Assembly (NCBI RefSeq): GCF_040796495.1
Contig: NZ_JBFNQN010000007.1
Location: 62,001-126,000 of the forward strand
Direction: 5' to 3'
Length of the DNA stretch: 64,000 nucleotides
DNA from: Kineococcus endophyticus
Lineage (GTDB): Bacteria; Actinomycetota; Actinomycetes; Actinomycetales; Kineococcaceae
The notes under the pieces were generated by a model. The model worked only from the letters and a program-made list of their open reading frames with translations, did no database searches and was not told the origin of the DNA. Positions 1 through 11,268 of the stretch are shown one piece after another. How positions within the stretch are numbered: the first letter of the stretch is position 1; each line of letters starts with the position of its first letter. Both the position numbers and the translations under genes were made by a program.

Positions 1-1
1 C

Positions 2-715
2 TGGCCGTTCCTGCTGCTGGCGGCGGCCTACCTGCCCTCGCTCGCCGTCGTCGCCGTCCCCCTGCTGGTGCCGGCCGTGCGCGTGCAGCCGACCGACCTC
101 ATCGACTACCCGCAACTGCTGACGACGAACTCGGTCGTGCTCCTCGCCTTCGTGGCGACGTCGATCCCCTCGATGCTCACGCGCGACCGCCGCGACCGCG
201 TCCTGTCGCTGTACTTCGCGACGGCGTTGTCGTGGGTCGAGTACGTGGTGGGCGTCGTGCTGGCCGCCGTCGCGCTGCTCGCGATCATCGTGCTCGGGCC
301 GATGCTCGTGCTCTTCGTCGGCTCCATCGCCACGGCCGAGGCCCCGGGGACGTGGTTCGCCGACAACGTCGGGGACCTGCCGCGCATCGTCGCGGCCGCC
401 GCGCTCGTCGTCCTGTTCCACACGGCCCTGGCGCTGGCCATCGGGTCGCTCACGGCCAAGCGGGTGTTCGCCGTCGGCGGCTACCTGGCGGTGGTCCTCG
501 TCGGCCCGGCCCTCACCGGGGTCGTCGCGGCCGTCACGGGCGACGACTGGCCGCTGTCGCTGGACCCCTCCAGCGGGCCCATCCGGCTCGCGACGACGTT
601 CATCGGCGGCGGGCTCGGGGACCCGGGCGTCCTGGCCTGGGTCGTGTGGGCGGTGGTCGTCCTCGGAGGTTTCGGCGTCCTGGCCGGCCGCTACGCGAAG
701 GGGGGCGACGCGTGA
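2..715 (+). CDS. ABC-2 type transporter permease (5' end outside window)
   Basis: The frame is open from the first bases of the window, so the true start lies upstream; 237 residues are visible. They form about five to six hydrophobic segments with short loops, a pattern of ABC-2 type membrane subunits that lack EAA loops. A short stretch around residues 55-75 of the visible part (TRDRRDRVLSLYF) resembles the cytoplasmic coupling segment of such permeases. The stop overlaps the GTG of the downstream ATPase in a GTGA, and a second permease follows, so this is one half of an exporter operon. The substrate cannot be told from sequence. Family assignment is by hydropathy and context. Confidence 0.8.
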   Translation, partial: WPFLLLAAAYLPSLAVVAVPLLVPAVRVQPTDLIDYPQLLTTNSVVLLAFVATSIPSMLTRDRRDRVLSLYFATALSWVEYVVGVVLAAVALLAIIVLGPMLVLFVGSIATAEAPGTWFADNVGDLPRIVAAAALVVLFHTALALAIGSLTAKRVFAVGGYLAVVLVGPALTGVVAAVTGDDWPLSLDPSSGPIRLATTFIGGGLGDPGVLAWVVWAVVVLGGFGVLAGRYAKGGDA

Positions 716-1650
716 GCGCCGTCGAGCTGACCGGGGTCAGCAAGTGGTTCGCCGACACCGTCGCGCTGTCGGACGTCAGCTTCGCGCTCGGCGCCGGGGT
801 GACGGGTCTGCTGGGGCACAACGGGGCCGGGAAGTCGACGGCGCTGCAACTGCTCGCCGGCGCCACCCGGCCCAGCCAGGGGACCGTGCGGGTGCTCGGC
901 CTCGACCCGCACGCCGACCCCGCCGTGCACCGGGGTCTCGGGATCGTCGCCGACGGCGAGGCCACCTGGGCCCACGCCACCGCCCGCACGCAGGTCGAGT
1001 TCCTGGCCCGCCAACGCGGCGTCGCCGACCACCGGGCCGCCACGGCGGCGGTCCTCGAGAGGGTCGGGCTCACCCACGCCGCCGACCGCCGCGTGGGCGG
1101 GTTCTCCAAGGGCATGCGGCAGCGGGTCAAGCTCGCCCAGGCCCTCGTGCACGACCCGCAGGTGCTGCTCCTCGACGAACCGCTCAACGGGCTGGACCCG
1201 GCGCAGCGGCGCGCCGACGTCGACCTGCTCGCCGCCCTGGGTCAGGAGGGCCGGACGGTCCTCGTCAGTTCGCACGTCCTGTCCGAGGTCGAGCGCATGG
1301 CGGCCCGGGTGCTCGTCGTCGTCAACGGCCGGCTCGTCGCCGAGGGGGAACCGGGCGGCATCCGCGAACTGCTCGTCGACCGCCCGCGCACCGTACGGCT
1401 GGAGGGCGACCGCGTCCTGGAACTGGCGGGGACGCTGCTCGCCGAGGGGCTCGTGGGGTCGGTGCGGCGCGAGGGCGGCGGACGTCCCGGGGTGCTCGTC
1501 GAGGCCCCCCGCGCCGTCGCGCTGGCCGAGGCCGTGCCGCGGCTGGCGCGCGAGTGCTCCACGACGTTGCGGCGCGTCGAGGGTGTGGGGGAGGACCTGG
1601 AGAGCGTGTTCGCCCACCTGGTGCGGGCGGCGAGAGGAGCGGGACGATGA
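712..1650 (+). CDS. ABC transporter ATP-binding protein
   Basis: A 312-residue nucleotide-binding subunit that would power the two flanking permeases at the inner face of the membrane. Walker A is GHNGAGKST at residues 35-43, the signature segment FSKGMRQR lies near 130, and Walker B with the D-loop (LLLDEPLNGLDP) near 150-162, followed by a switch His in SSHVLSE. The C-terminal 90 residues resemble the accessory domain of CcmA/NatA-type exporters. The start is GTG at 712, inside the stop of the upstream permease (GTGA), indicating translational coupling. The much longer open frame upstream is noise: its codons do not look coding. Substrate unknown. Confidence 0.93.
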   Translation: MSAVELTGVSKWFADTVALSDVSFALGAGVTGLLGHNGAGKSTALQLLAGATRPSQGTVRVLGLDPHADPAVHRGLGIVADGEATWAHATARTQVEFLARQRGVADHRAATAAVLERVGLTHAADRRVGGFSKGMRQRVKLAQALVHDPQVLLLDEPLNGLDPAQRRADVDLLAALGQEGRTVLVSSHVLSEVERMAARVLVVVNGRLVAEGEPGGIRELLVDRPRTVRLEGDRVLELAGTLLAEGLVGSVRREGGGRPGVLVEAPRAVALAEAVPRLARECSTTLRRVEGVGEDLESVFAHLVRAARGAGR

Positions 1651-2375
1651 GCACCACGCTGTACGGGTTCTCGTTGCGGGGCATCCTGTTCCGCGGCCGG
1701 ACGGCCGGTTTCGCGGCGCTGCCGCTGGCCGTGGCGGTCGTCGTCGGCGTCGTCATCGCCATCACGAGCGTGCCCAACCGGTACGGCGTGCAGAACACCT
1801 TCACGGGGAACCTGCTCACGGGCCTGGTGATCCCCATCGTCGCCCTCGTCCTGGCCATCGGGGCCTTCGGCGACGAGCGCGACGCCCGCACGCTGCCCCT
1901 GCTGCGCGCCGTGGCCCGGCCCCGCTGGCACACCGTCCTCGCGCGCTTCGCGGCGGCGTGGACGGCGACGGTCGTCGTGGTGCTGCCCGCCGCGGTGGCG
2001 TGCGCGGTGCTGGGCCTGTCGGTCAACCAGCCCGCGGGCCGGGTCGTCGGGGGCGTCGCCCTCGCGACGGTCCTCACGGCCGGGGCGTACTGCTCGGTGT
2101 TCGTGCTGCTGTCGCTGCTGACCCGTCGCGGGCTGCTGGCCGGGCTCGCGTACGTCGTGCTGTGGGAGACGTTCCTGGCCGGGCTGGCCCCGGCGCTGCG
2201 CGGGTTGTCGATCGGGTCGTACGGCCGTCGGGTCGCCTCGCTCGCGATCCCGGGAGACGTCCCGCTCGGCACGGTGTCCTCCCTCGGGGTGCCCGGGGCG
2301 GCCACGGTCCTGGCCGGGATCACCGTCGTCGCGGTGGCCCTGTCGGCGGTCCGCCTGCAGCGCATGGACGTCTGA
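1647..2375 (+). CDS. ABC-2 type transporter permease
   Basis: A 242-residue membrane subunit with about six hydrophobic segments, starting in MSTTLYGFSLRGILFRG. Its ATG lies within the stop of the ATPase gene (ATGA), so the three genes form a tightly coupled operon of permease, ATPase and permease. A segment after the second helix (FGDERDARTLPLLRAVARPRW) matches the cytoplasmic helix pattern of ABC-2 permeases, where a degradable or switchable transporter contacts the ATPase. The two different permeases suggest a heteromeric exporter. It ends 15 bases before the convergent gene at 2391. Substrate unknown. Confidence 0.87.
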   Translation: MSTTLYGFSLRGILFRGRTAGFAALPLAVAVVVGVVIAITSVPNRYGVQNTFTGNLLTGLVIPIVALVLAIGAFGDERDARTLPLLRAVARPRWHTVLARFAAAWTATVVVVLPAAVACAVLGLSVNQPAGRVVGGVALATVLTAGAYCSVFVLLSLLTRRGLLAGLAYVVLWETFLAGLAPALRGLSIGSYGRRVASLAIPGDVPLGTVSSLGVPGAATVLAGITVVAVALSAVRLQRMDV

Positions 2376-2390
2376 CCCCCTGGGTCCCGG

Positions 2391-2849
2391 TCAGCGGACG
2401 GTGAGGGGCCGGCCGGTCCGGGCCGCGACGACCGCGGACTCGGCCAGCAGGCTCAGGCCCAGGACGAAGAGCACCGACTGCCCGACCGTGTGCGAGGCCA
2501 CGCCGAGGGACACGGCGCCGGCGTCCAGGCCGAGGCGCAGCACGACGAGCAGCGCCATGAGCCCGAAGCAGGCCGGGCCCCAGCTCGTCACGAGCTGCCC
2601 GCCGGCCCGGCCCACCCGGACCAGGGCCCCGCGGGCCGCGCCCAGTCCGAGGGCGAGGCAGCCCGTGAGGACGAGGAACGCCGCCGCCGGCGCGTCGAGC
2701 ACGACGTCGTGCAGCAGGAACACCCCCACGACGGTGAGGACCAGCGGCGTCCGGAACGACTCCTCGGCCACGGGGCGGGGCCGGGCCCGGCGGACCACGA
2801 GGAGCGCGACGACGACGAGGGCGGCGAGGACGGAGACGAGAGTGGTCAT
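2391..2849 (-). CDS. small five-helix membrane protein (possibly CcdC/DUF1453-like)
   Basis: A 152-residue, strongly hydrophobic protein with about five predicted membrane segments. After the first helix it has an Arg-rich stretch followed by EESFRTPLVL, which is reminiscent of the CcdC/DUF1453 family; this is a tentative resemblance. The ATG at 2849 is preceded by GGAGGG at good spacing. The gene is divergent from the histidine kinase at 2996 and convergent with the ABC operon. Genes in such a place are often targets of the neighbouring two-component system, but nothing in the sequence proves that here. No catalytic motif is visible. Confidence 0.7.
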   Translation of the reverse strand: MTTLVSVLAALVVVALLVVRRARPRPVAEESFRTPLVLTVVGVFLLHDVVLDAPAAAFLVLTGCLALGLGAARGALVRVGRAGGQLVTSWGPACFGLMALLVVLRLGLDAGAVSLGVASHTVGQSVLFVLGLSLLAESAVVAARTGRPLTVR

Positions 2850-2982
2850 GGGGACGACCCTCCGCCGTGGACACCCCCGGCCGGATCGGCCCGCGGGTCC
2901 GTCCCGGGTGGAGAGCGGGTGGAGCCGCGGGTGGAGGTGGCCCTCGACCCAGGGGACGAGGACGGGGTCGCGGGCTGCGGCC

Positions 2983-2988
2983 TAGGGT
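2983..2988 (+). promoter_or_regulatory. -10 box for a leaderless histidine kinase transcript
   Basis: TAGGGT ends 7 bases before the GTG at 2996, the spacing expected if transcription begins at the start codon. There is no Shine-Dalgarno sequence next to that GTG, which fits a leaderless message and supports choosing 2996 over an in-frame ATG at 2867. Confidence 0.55.
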
Positions 2989-2995
2989 TCCGGAC

Positions 2996-4171
2996 GTGCC
3001 GGAGCGAGGACTGGAACGCCTGCGCCAGGAGTGGCGACGCACGACGGTGCCGCTGCGTGTCGTCGAGCTGCTCGTCGCGATGGTGCTGCTGCCGCTCCCC
3101 TGGGGGCGAGCCGTCTTGCCGTGGTGGCCGGTGCTCCTGCTCGTCGCGGCAGCCTGGGTGGCGTGGACGGTCCTCGACCCGCTCTCGATGCGCCGGCCCG
3201 ACGCCCTCCTCGGGCGACGACGGATCGCGGTGGTCGCGCTCCTGGCGGTCGTCGCGTGCGGCGCCTCGTTCGTCGCGGCGCGCACCGAGGTCGGCTGGGT
3301 CTTCGCGCTCGCGGTCATCGCGGCCGTCGCGGGCGGGCGGGACGCCGGCATCGTCGGTGGCCTGACGGTCTTCCTCGCCGGGACGACCGGGGTGCAGCTC
3401 GGTCTCCTGGCCGCCGGCGGGACCTCCTGGTCGGCCGTCCTGGGGTACCCGGCGGGACTGCTGTCCGCCGCCTTCGGCGGGGTGCTGCGCGCCATGCGCC
3501 GCGACCGCGAGGAGCAGTCCCGCCGGTTGCTCACCGAGCAGGCGCGCGGAGCGGCGCTGGCCGAGCGGACGCGCATCGCGCGGGAGGTCCACGACGTCCT
3601 GGCCCACTCCCTGGGTGGGCTCGCGATCCAGCTCGAGGTCGCCGACGCGCTGCTGTCGGGGGACGGGGACCTCGACGAGCGCGGCCGCGCGGCCGTCCTG
3701 CAGCGCGTGCGGACGGCCCACGACCTCGCGACGGCCGGCCTGGAGGACACCCGCCGCGCGGTGCACGCGCTGCGCGTCGACGCCCCGCCGCTGCCGGACT
3801 CCCTCGCGGCGCTGGCCGCGGGGGCGGGGGAGAACGGGACCGAGGTGAGCCTGCGCGTCGCGGGGCGTCCCCGGCCGCTGGGCGCGGGGGAGGTGGCGTT
3901 GCTGCGGACCGCGCAGGAGGCCGTCGTCAACGCGGGCAAGCACGCGCCGGGGTCCCCCGTCGCCGTCGAGCTGACCTACCGGGAGGGCGACACCGAGCTC
4001 GTCGTCACCGACGGCGGGGCCCGGCACGCGGCCGCGGCCGGGTCGCTGCGGACGGTCGACGGGGGGTACGGCCTGGCCGGTCTGCGCGAACGGCTCGAAC
4101 TGGCCGGGGGGTCGCTCGCGGCGGGCCCGCACGGGACGGGCTGGCGCGTCACCGCCCGGGTGCCGGCGTGA
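2996..4171 (+). CDS. sensor histidine kinase, HisKA_3 (NarL/DesK) type
   Basis: A 391-residue membrane sensor kinase. The N-terminal half carries about five hydrophobic segments, followed by a short linker and the HisKA_3 dimerisation region with the motif REVHDVLAHSLGG; the phospho-accepting His is residue 199. The HATPase part has an N-box-like TAQEAVVNAGKHA and a G-box YGLAGLRERLELAGG near the C-terminus. The second half of the ATPase domain is short, as usual in this family. GTG 2996 is chosen from the -10 box 7 bases upstream; an ATG at 2867 would add a non-hydrophobic Gly/Arg-rich tail. The response regulator follows directly. The stimulus is unknown; the adjacent ABC exporter is a plausible target. 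Confidence 0.9.
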   Translation: MPERGLERLRQEWRRTTVPLRVVELLVAMVLLPLPWGRAVLPWWPVLLLVAAAWVAWTVLDPLSMRRPDALLGRRRIAVVALLAVVACGASFVAARTEVGWVFALAVIAAVAGGRDAGIVGGLTVFLAGTTGVQLGLLAAGGTSWSAVLGYPAGLLSAAFGGVLRAMRRDREEQSRRLLTEQARGAALAERTRIAREVHDVLAHSLGGLAIQLEVADALLSGDGDLDERGRAAVLQRVRTAHDLATAGLEDTRRAVHALRVDAPPLPDSLAALAAGAGENGTEVSLRVAGRPRPLGAGEVALLRTAQEAVVNAGKHAPGSPVAVELTYREGDTELVVTDGGARHAAAAGSLRTVDGGYGLAGLRERLELAGGSLAAGPHGTGWRVTARVPA

Positions 4172-4197
4172 ACGGGCCCGTGGGGGAGGATCCCCCC

Positions 4198-4851
4198 GTG
4201 AACGCCCCGGACGTCCTGCGCGTGGTGGTCGCCGACGACCAGACGATCGTCCGCGACGGCCTCGTCGCCCTGCTCGACCTGCTGCCGGAGTTCGAGGTCG
4301 TCGGCACGGCGGGGGACGGCGCGCAGGCCGTGGCGCGCGTCGCCGAACTCGCCCCCGACGTCGTCCTCATGGACCTCGGGATGCCGGGCGTCGACGGCGT
4401 CGAGGCCACCCGGCGGCTGACCGCCGAGCACCCGGGCACCGCGGTCGTCGTCCTGACGACCTACGCCGACGACGCCTCGATCCTCGGTGCGCTGCAGGCG
4501 GGTGCGCGCGGCTACCTGACGAAGAGCGCCGGCCGCGCCGACATCGCCCGCGCGTTGCAGGCGGCGGCCTCACGCCAGGTCGTGCTCGACGCCGACGTGC
4601 AGGCGCGGCTGCTGCAGGCGGCCGGAACCCCCGCGCCCCCGCCCACGACCGAACTGCCCGACGGCCTCACCGAGCGGGAGGCCGAGGTGCTGCGCCTCAT
4701 CGCCCGCGGGCTGTCGAACCAGGACGTCGCGCGGGAACTGTTCGTCTCCGTCGCGACGGTCAAGACGCACGTCAACCACCTGTTCGCCAAGACCGGTTCA
4801 CGCGACCGCGCCCAGGCCGTGGCCTACGCGCACACCCGCGGTCTGGTCTGA
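4198..4851 (+). CDS. LuxR/NarL-family response regulator
   Basis: A 217-residue response regulator, cognate to the kinase just upstream. The receiver domain has the acidic pair Asp13-Asp14, the phospho-acceptor Asp59 in VLMDLGMPG, a Thr in VLTTYAD and the conserved Lys in YLTKSAG. The C-terminal LuxR helix-turn-helix spans about residues 157-200 (LTEREAEVLRLIARGLSNQD, then VATVKTHVNHLFAKTG). Two GTG codons are possible: 4168 overlaps the kinase stop, while 4198 has GGGGGAGGA about 8 bases upstream and places the start right before the receiver; 4198 is preferred. It probably binds DNA near its own operon or the ABC operon. Confidence 0.92.
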   Translation: MNAPDVLRVVVADDQTIVRDGLVALLDLLPEFEVVGTAGDGAQAVARVAELAPDVVLMDLGMPGVDGVEATRRLTAEHPGTAVVVLTTYADDASILGALQAGARGYLTKSAGRADIARALQAAASRQVVLDADVQARLLQAAGTPAPPPTTELPDGLTEREAEVLRLIARGLSNQDVARELFVSVATVKTHVNHLFAKTGSRDRAQAVAYAHTRGLV

Positions 4852-5110
4852 CGTCCGGCCCGACGGCGCCCGCGAACGTCCCCACGGGGGAGAGGTCCGG
4901 CGTCAGGACGAGCCGCCAGGCCGCCGGGTCGCGCGCCGGGGGGCCGGGGTCGACGGCGTGCGCCAGCAGCCAGCGCCGCGACCGCGCCTGCTCCGCGCGC
5001 CACAGCGCCCGGTGCCGCCGCCACGACACGACGACGACCCCCGCCGACGCGAGGACCCCCAGCACCACCCACCCGAGCACCCGCGCAGGCTGCCCCGCCC
5101 CGCCCGCCAC
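4772..5110 (-). CDS. small single-pass membrane protein, hypothetical
   Basis: A 112-residue reading frame starting at GTG 5110. It has one hydrophobic segment (WVVLGVLASAGVVVVSW) followed by a basic Arg/Trp-rich stretch and a C-terminal part ending in LVLTPDLSPVGTFAG. Between 4852 and 5110 nearly every codon ends in G or C, the signature of real genes here, which is why I list it. Its last 80 bases run antisense to the end of the response regulator gene, where the codon pattern is lost; the protein may in practice be defined by the part before that. No family recognised. Confidence 0.42.
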   Translation of the reverse strand: MAGGAGQPARVLGWVVLGVLASAGVVVVSWRRHRALWRAEQARSRRWLLAHAVDPGPPARDPAAWRLVLTPDLSPVGTFAGAVGPDVRPDRGCARRPRPGRGRVNRSWRTGG

Positions 5111-5141
5111 CCGGTGAACGCCCGCTGAACGGCCCCGTCGT

Positions 5142-5211
5142 CCGCGTGGAAAACACTCCCTCCGCCCTCGGAACACGTTTTCTGAGGGCGGAAAGTGTGT
5201 TTTCCACGCGG
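5142..5211 (-). terminator. long imperfect hairpin after galK
   Basis: Two 28-base arms (5142-5169 and 5184-5211) pair at 25 of 28 positions around a 14-base loop; the outer arm reads CCGCGTGGAAAACAC on both strands. It begins 21 bases past the galK stop, so it is the likely terminator of the galactose operon. There is no U-tract, as is common in actinomycetes. The AT-rich GTGGAAAACAC core is unusual for this chromosome and could mark a dispersed palindromic element. Confidence 0.65.
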
Positions 5212-5232
5212 GAAGGGGGCCCTGCGAGGGGG

Positions 5233-6462
5233 TCAGAGGTCGCGGGCGGCGCCCTCGGAGGGCAGGGCGGTGAGGAAGCGGGGGGCGCGCAGGCCCTGCT
5301 CGGCGAAGGCGGTGGCGACGGCGGCCGCGACCTCCTCGACGCGCTCGGCGGCGAGGAGCGCGATGGCCGACCCACCGAACCCGCCGCCCGTCATGCGGGC
5401 GCCGAGCGCCCCGCGGGCGCGGGCCACCTCGACCGTCAGGTCCAGCTCGCGGCAGGAGACCTCGTAGTCGTCGCGCAGGGAGTCGTGCGAGGCGTCGAGC
5501 AGCGGCCCGACCTCGCCCGCGCGACCGGCCTGGAGCAGTTCGGCGGTGCGGCGGACCCGCTCGATCTCGGTGACGGCGTGCCGGACGCGGCGGACCAGCA
5601 CCTCCCCGTCGGCCTCGGTGCCCAGGCGCTCGAGCGCGGCGTCGAGACCGGCCGGGTCGACGGCGCGCAGGTTCGCCACCCCGAGGAGTTCCGCGGCCCG
5701 CTCGACGTCGGCGCGGCGCTTGCCGTACTCCCCGCCGGCGTGCGAGTGCTCGGCGCGGGTGTCGACGACGAGCAGCGCGAGCCCCGCGCCGGCGAGGTCC
5801 AGCGCGACCTGCGTCACCGAGTCGTCGTCGGTGTCGAGCAGGATCGCGCCGCCCTCGTGGCAGCGCAGCGACGCCGCCTGGTCCATGCCACCCGTGTTGG
5901 CGCCCGCGACGACGTTCTCGGCGAGCTGGCAGGCGCTCGCGAGCCCGGCGCGGCCGGTGTCGTCGAGGGGGAGTTCGACGAGCTCGCCCAGGGCCACGGC
6001 GACGGCGCACTCCAGCGCGGCCGACGAGGACAGGCCGGACCCGTACGGGACGTGGCCGTCGACGAGGGCGTCGAAACCACCGGTGAGGGCGAGACCCTCG
6101 AACCCGTTCTGCTGCAGCGCCCACGGCACACCGGCCACGTAGGCGGCCCAGCCCTGCGGGGAGCCGGCGCCGACCTCGGCCAGCGGGACCTCGACGACGC
6201 CGGAGGGTTCCTGCAGCGAGCGGACGCGGACGACGCCGTCGGTGCGCGGACGCAGCGCGACGAACGTGCGGTGCGGCAGGGCCAGCGGCAGGCAGAGCCC
6301 ACCGGTGTAGTCGACGTGCTCCCCGATGAGGTTCACGCGGCCCGGCGCGGACCACACGCCCTCGGGGTCGGTGCCGTACGCGGTGCGGAACTCCTGCGCC
6401 AGGGTCCGCGCGGTCTGCGCGCGGTCGGTCGCGTGGAAGAACTCGGTGCCAGGGGTGCTCAT
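5233..6462 (-). CDS. galK: galactokinase
   Basis: Phosphorylates alpha-D-galactose to galactose 1-phosphate, the first committed step of the Leloir pathway, in the cytoplasm. The 409-residue length fits the family. GHMP-kinase motifs are present: the galactokinase signature GRVNLIGEHVDYTGG at 41-55, the ATP-binding loop YGSGLSSSAALE near residue 135, and the C-terminal MTGGGFGGSAIAL. The ATG overlaps the galT stop (ATGA), so galK is translated in concert with galT, last in the operon deoR-type regulator, galT, galK. A long hairpin follows. No galE is present in the window, so the epimerase must lie elsewhere. Confidence 0.97.
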   Translation of the reverse strand: MSTPGTEFFHATDRAQTARTLAQEFRTAYGTDPEGVWSAPGRVNLIGEHVDYTGGLCLPLALPHRTFVALRPRTDGVVRVRSLQEPSGVVEVPLAEVGAGSPQGWAAYVAGVPWALQQNGFEGLALTGGFDALVDGHVPYGSGLSSSAALECAVAVALGELVELPLDDTGRAGLASACQLAENVVAGANTGGMDQAASLRCHEGGAILLDTDDDSVTQVALDLAGAGLALLVVDTRAEHSHAGGEYGKRRADVERAAELLGVANLRAVDPAGLDAALERLGTEADGEVLVRRVRHAVTEIERVRRTAELLQAGRAGEVGPLLDASHDSLRDDYEVSCRELDLTVEVARARGALGARMTGGGFGGSAIALLAAERVEEVAAAVATAFAEQGLRAPRFLTALPSEGAARDL

Positions 6463-7612
6463 CGGGAAACCTCGCGCAGTCGGGCCGCCACCTTCTCAGG
6501 TGTCGTGTCGTTGATCCATGCCGCCATCGCTGACTCCGAGCCGGCGAGGAACTTCACCTTCCCCGGGCCCCGCAGGACGGAGAACACCTGCAGGTGCAGG
6601 CGGAACTCGTCGCGGCCCTCGCGGACGGGGGCCTGGAACCAGCCCGCGATGTAGGGCAGCGGGTGCTCGTCGGGGTAGTAGCGGTCGAGCCGGCCCAGCA
6701 GGTCGAGGTAGGCGCCCACGAGGTCGGCGCGCTCGGCGTCGGTGAGGGCGGGCAGGTCCGGGACGTCCCGGTGCGGGGCCAGGTGGACCTCGACGGGCCA
6801 GCGCGCGGCGGCCGGGACGTAGGCGGTGAAGTGCTCGGTCTCGAACACGACGCGGTCCCCGGCGCGGCGTTCGGCGTCCAGCACGTCGCGGAACAGGTTG
6901 CGGCCCGTGGCCTCCCGGTGCTCGCGGGCCCGGCGCAGCATCGTCTGCGTCTTCGGCGTCACGTACGGGTAGCCGTAGACCTGCCCGTGCGGGTGCGGCA
7001 GGGTCACGCCGATCTCGGCGCCGCGGTTCTCGAACACGAACACCTGCTCGACGCCCTCGGTCGCGCCGATCTCCTCGGTGCGGTCGATCCACGCCTCGAG
7101 CACCGTGCGGGCGCGGGTGGGGGACAGGGTCGCGAACGACCCGTGGGTGTCGGAGGTGAAGCAGACGACCTCGCAACGCCCGGCCGCGGGCATCGTCGGC
7201 CACAGCTCCTCGCCGTCGAGGAACCCCGCCTCGCCGCCGATGCGGTTCGAGAACGACGGGAACCGGTTCTCGAACGCGACGACGTCGTAGCTGGAGTCGG
7301 CGATCTCGGTGGGGAACCCCCCGGGCACGGTGGGGGCCAGCGGGTCCTGGTCCGGCGGGGGCATGAGGGTGCGGTCGTTGCGGTGGGAGGCCATCGCGAT
7401 CCAGTCGCCCGTCAGCGGGTCGAACCGCACCTGCGACCCGCCGCGCACGGTCTCCTCGGCCGGCGGCAGCGGCCGGTGGTCGACCGCGTCGCGGACGCGC
7501 TCACCGGACAGCCAGGGTTCGGTGTCGTCGTAGTGGATCAGTTCGCGGCCGTCGGCCATCCGGGTCGACGTCTTGCGGAACGGGTGGCGCGCGGGTTCTG
7601 TGGCGGGTTCGG

Positions 7613-7616
<4 letters not shown>
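6459..7616 (-). CDS. galT: galactose-1-phosphate uridylyltransferase
   Basis: Exchanges UMP between UDP-glucose and galactose 1-phosphate through a uridylyl-histidine intermediate. The 385-residue protein has the catalytic HPHGQ motif (PHPHGQVYGYPY, His208 and His210, with His210 the nucleophile by family analogy), a substrate-binding FENRFPSFSN, and the C-terminal HLAPHRD region typical of GalT type 1. GTG 7616 overlaps the stop of the upstream regulator (GTGA) and the stop overlaps the galK ATG, so all three genes are coupled. A longer frame reaches upstream into the regulator gene but has no coding character. Confidence 0.96.
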
Positions 7617-10136
<2,520 letters not shown>

Positions 10137-10150
10137 GGGGAGCCCCGGCC

Positions 10151-11221
10151 GTGAGCGGCGCCGTGGACCAGGCCAAGGACGCCGTGAGCAGAGTCCAGCG
10201 GTCCTTCCCGTACCGGACGTACCAGCGCTACGGCAACGCCCGGGGCAACGTGCTGGCCGGTGGCATCGCCTACTTCGCCTTCTTCTCGATCTTCCCGGCC
10301 CTCATCGCCGCGTTGACGATCGTCGGCTTCCTCATGCAGGGCGTTCCCGAGGTGCGGGACTGGGTCGTCCGCAACCTCGTCTCGGGCGTCAACGCCTACG
10401 TCCCGGACCTGCTGCACGCGGGGCAGAGGCCGTTCGGGCCGCAGGACCGGGCCAACGGCATCTACATCGACGACTACCTCACCGGCTCCACGCTGACCTG
10501 GGCCCTCGTCGTCTCCGTCGTGACGGGCCTGTTCACCGGGCTCGGCTGGATCGACGGCATGCGCCAGGGGGTGCGCGCCGTCTTCGGCGAGGACGCCGGC
10601 GGCGGGAACTTCGCGGTCGTCAAGCTGCGCGACCTCGGGGGCATGGCCGTCATCGGCTTCGGCGTCCTGCTCTCGGTCGTCTCCGTCGTCGCCACCAACG
10701 CCGCGGGCGGGTTCCTGCTGGACCTGCTGGGCTTCGACCCGTCGACGTGGTCGAAGGTGCTGCTGGCCGTCCTGGGCTTCGCCGTCTCCTTCGTCATCGA
10801 CACCCTGACGTTCCTCGTCGTGTTCCGCGTGCTGCCGGGGGCGGACGTCCCGCTCCGGGACCTGCTGCAGGGCGCGGCCTTCGGCGGGATCGGCATCGGG
10901 ATCCTCAAGCAGTTCGGCGCGACCATCGCGGGCCGCAGCGCCGACGGCGGCGGGGCCTTCGTCGGGTCCGCGGTGACGCTCGTGGTCCTGCTCGTCCTCA
11001 TGAACCTCATCGGGCGCCTCGTCCTGCTCGCGGCGTCCTGGGCGGCGCAACGGGCCGAGGACGCCGGGTCCCTGCGTCCCGACCTCATGGCGCAGGCGCG
11101 GCTGGCGGTCCCGCTCGGGCCGGAGGAACCCGAGACGCACGAGCGGCGGCTTCCGTTCGTGTCCGGGCTCGTGCTGGGCGCGGTGTCGGCGCTGGCCCTG
11201 GGGCGGGTCCGCCGGCGCTGA
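10151..11221 (+). CDS. YihY/BrkB-family inner membrane protein
   Basis: A 356-residue polytopic protein with about six membrane segments. The start of the conserved domain, RGNVLAGGIAYFAFFSIFPAL, is diagnostic of the YihY/virulence-factor BrkB family (once misnamed ribonuclease BN). A second conserved patch is RDLLQGAAFGGIGIGILKQ with a downstream polar segment. GTG 10151 is preferred since GGGGAG precedes it; the frame extends upstream only as noise. The cellular role of the family is not established. The conserved neighbourhood of trpS, LigT and YihY suggests cotranscription. The C-terminus is basic (GRVRRR). Confidence 0.92.
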   Translation: MSGAVDQAKDAVSRVQRSFPYRTYQRYGNARGNVLAGGIAYFAFFSIFPALIAALTIVGFLMQGVPEVRDWVVRNLVSGVNAYVPDLLHAGQRPFGPQDRANGIYIDDYLTGSTLTWALVVSVVTGLFTGLGWIDGMRQGVRAVFGEDAGGGNFAVVKLRDLGGMAVIGFGVLLSVVSVVATNAAGGFLLDLLGFDPSTWSKVLLAVLGFAVSFVIDTLTFLVVFRVLPGADVPLRDLLQGAAFGGIGIGILKQFGATIAGRSADGGGAFVGSAVTLVVLLVLMNLIGRLVLLAASWAAQRAEDAGSLRPDLMAQARLAVPLGPEEPETHERRLPFVSGLVLGAVSALALGRVRRR

Positions 11222-11268
11222 CGCACAGGCGCGGGTGGGATGATCGTGCCCGTGGTGATCACGTGGTG

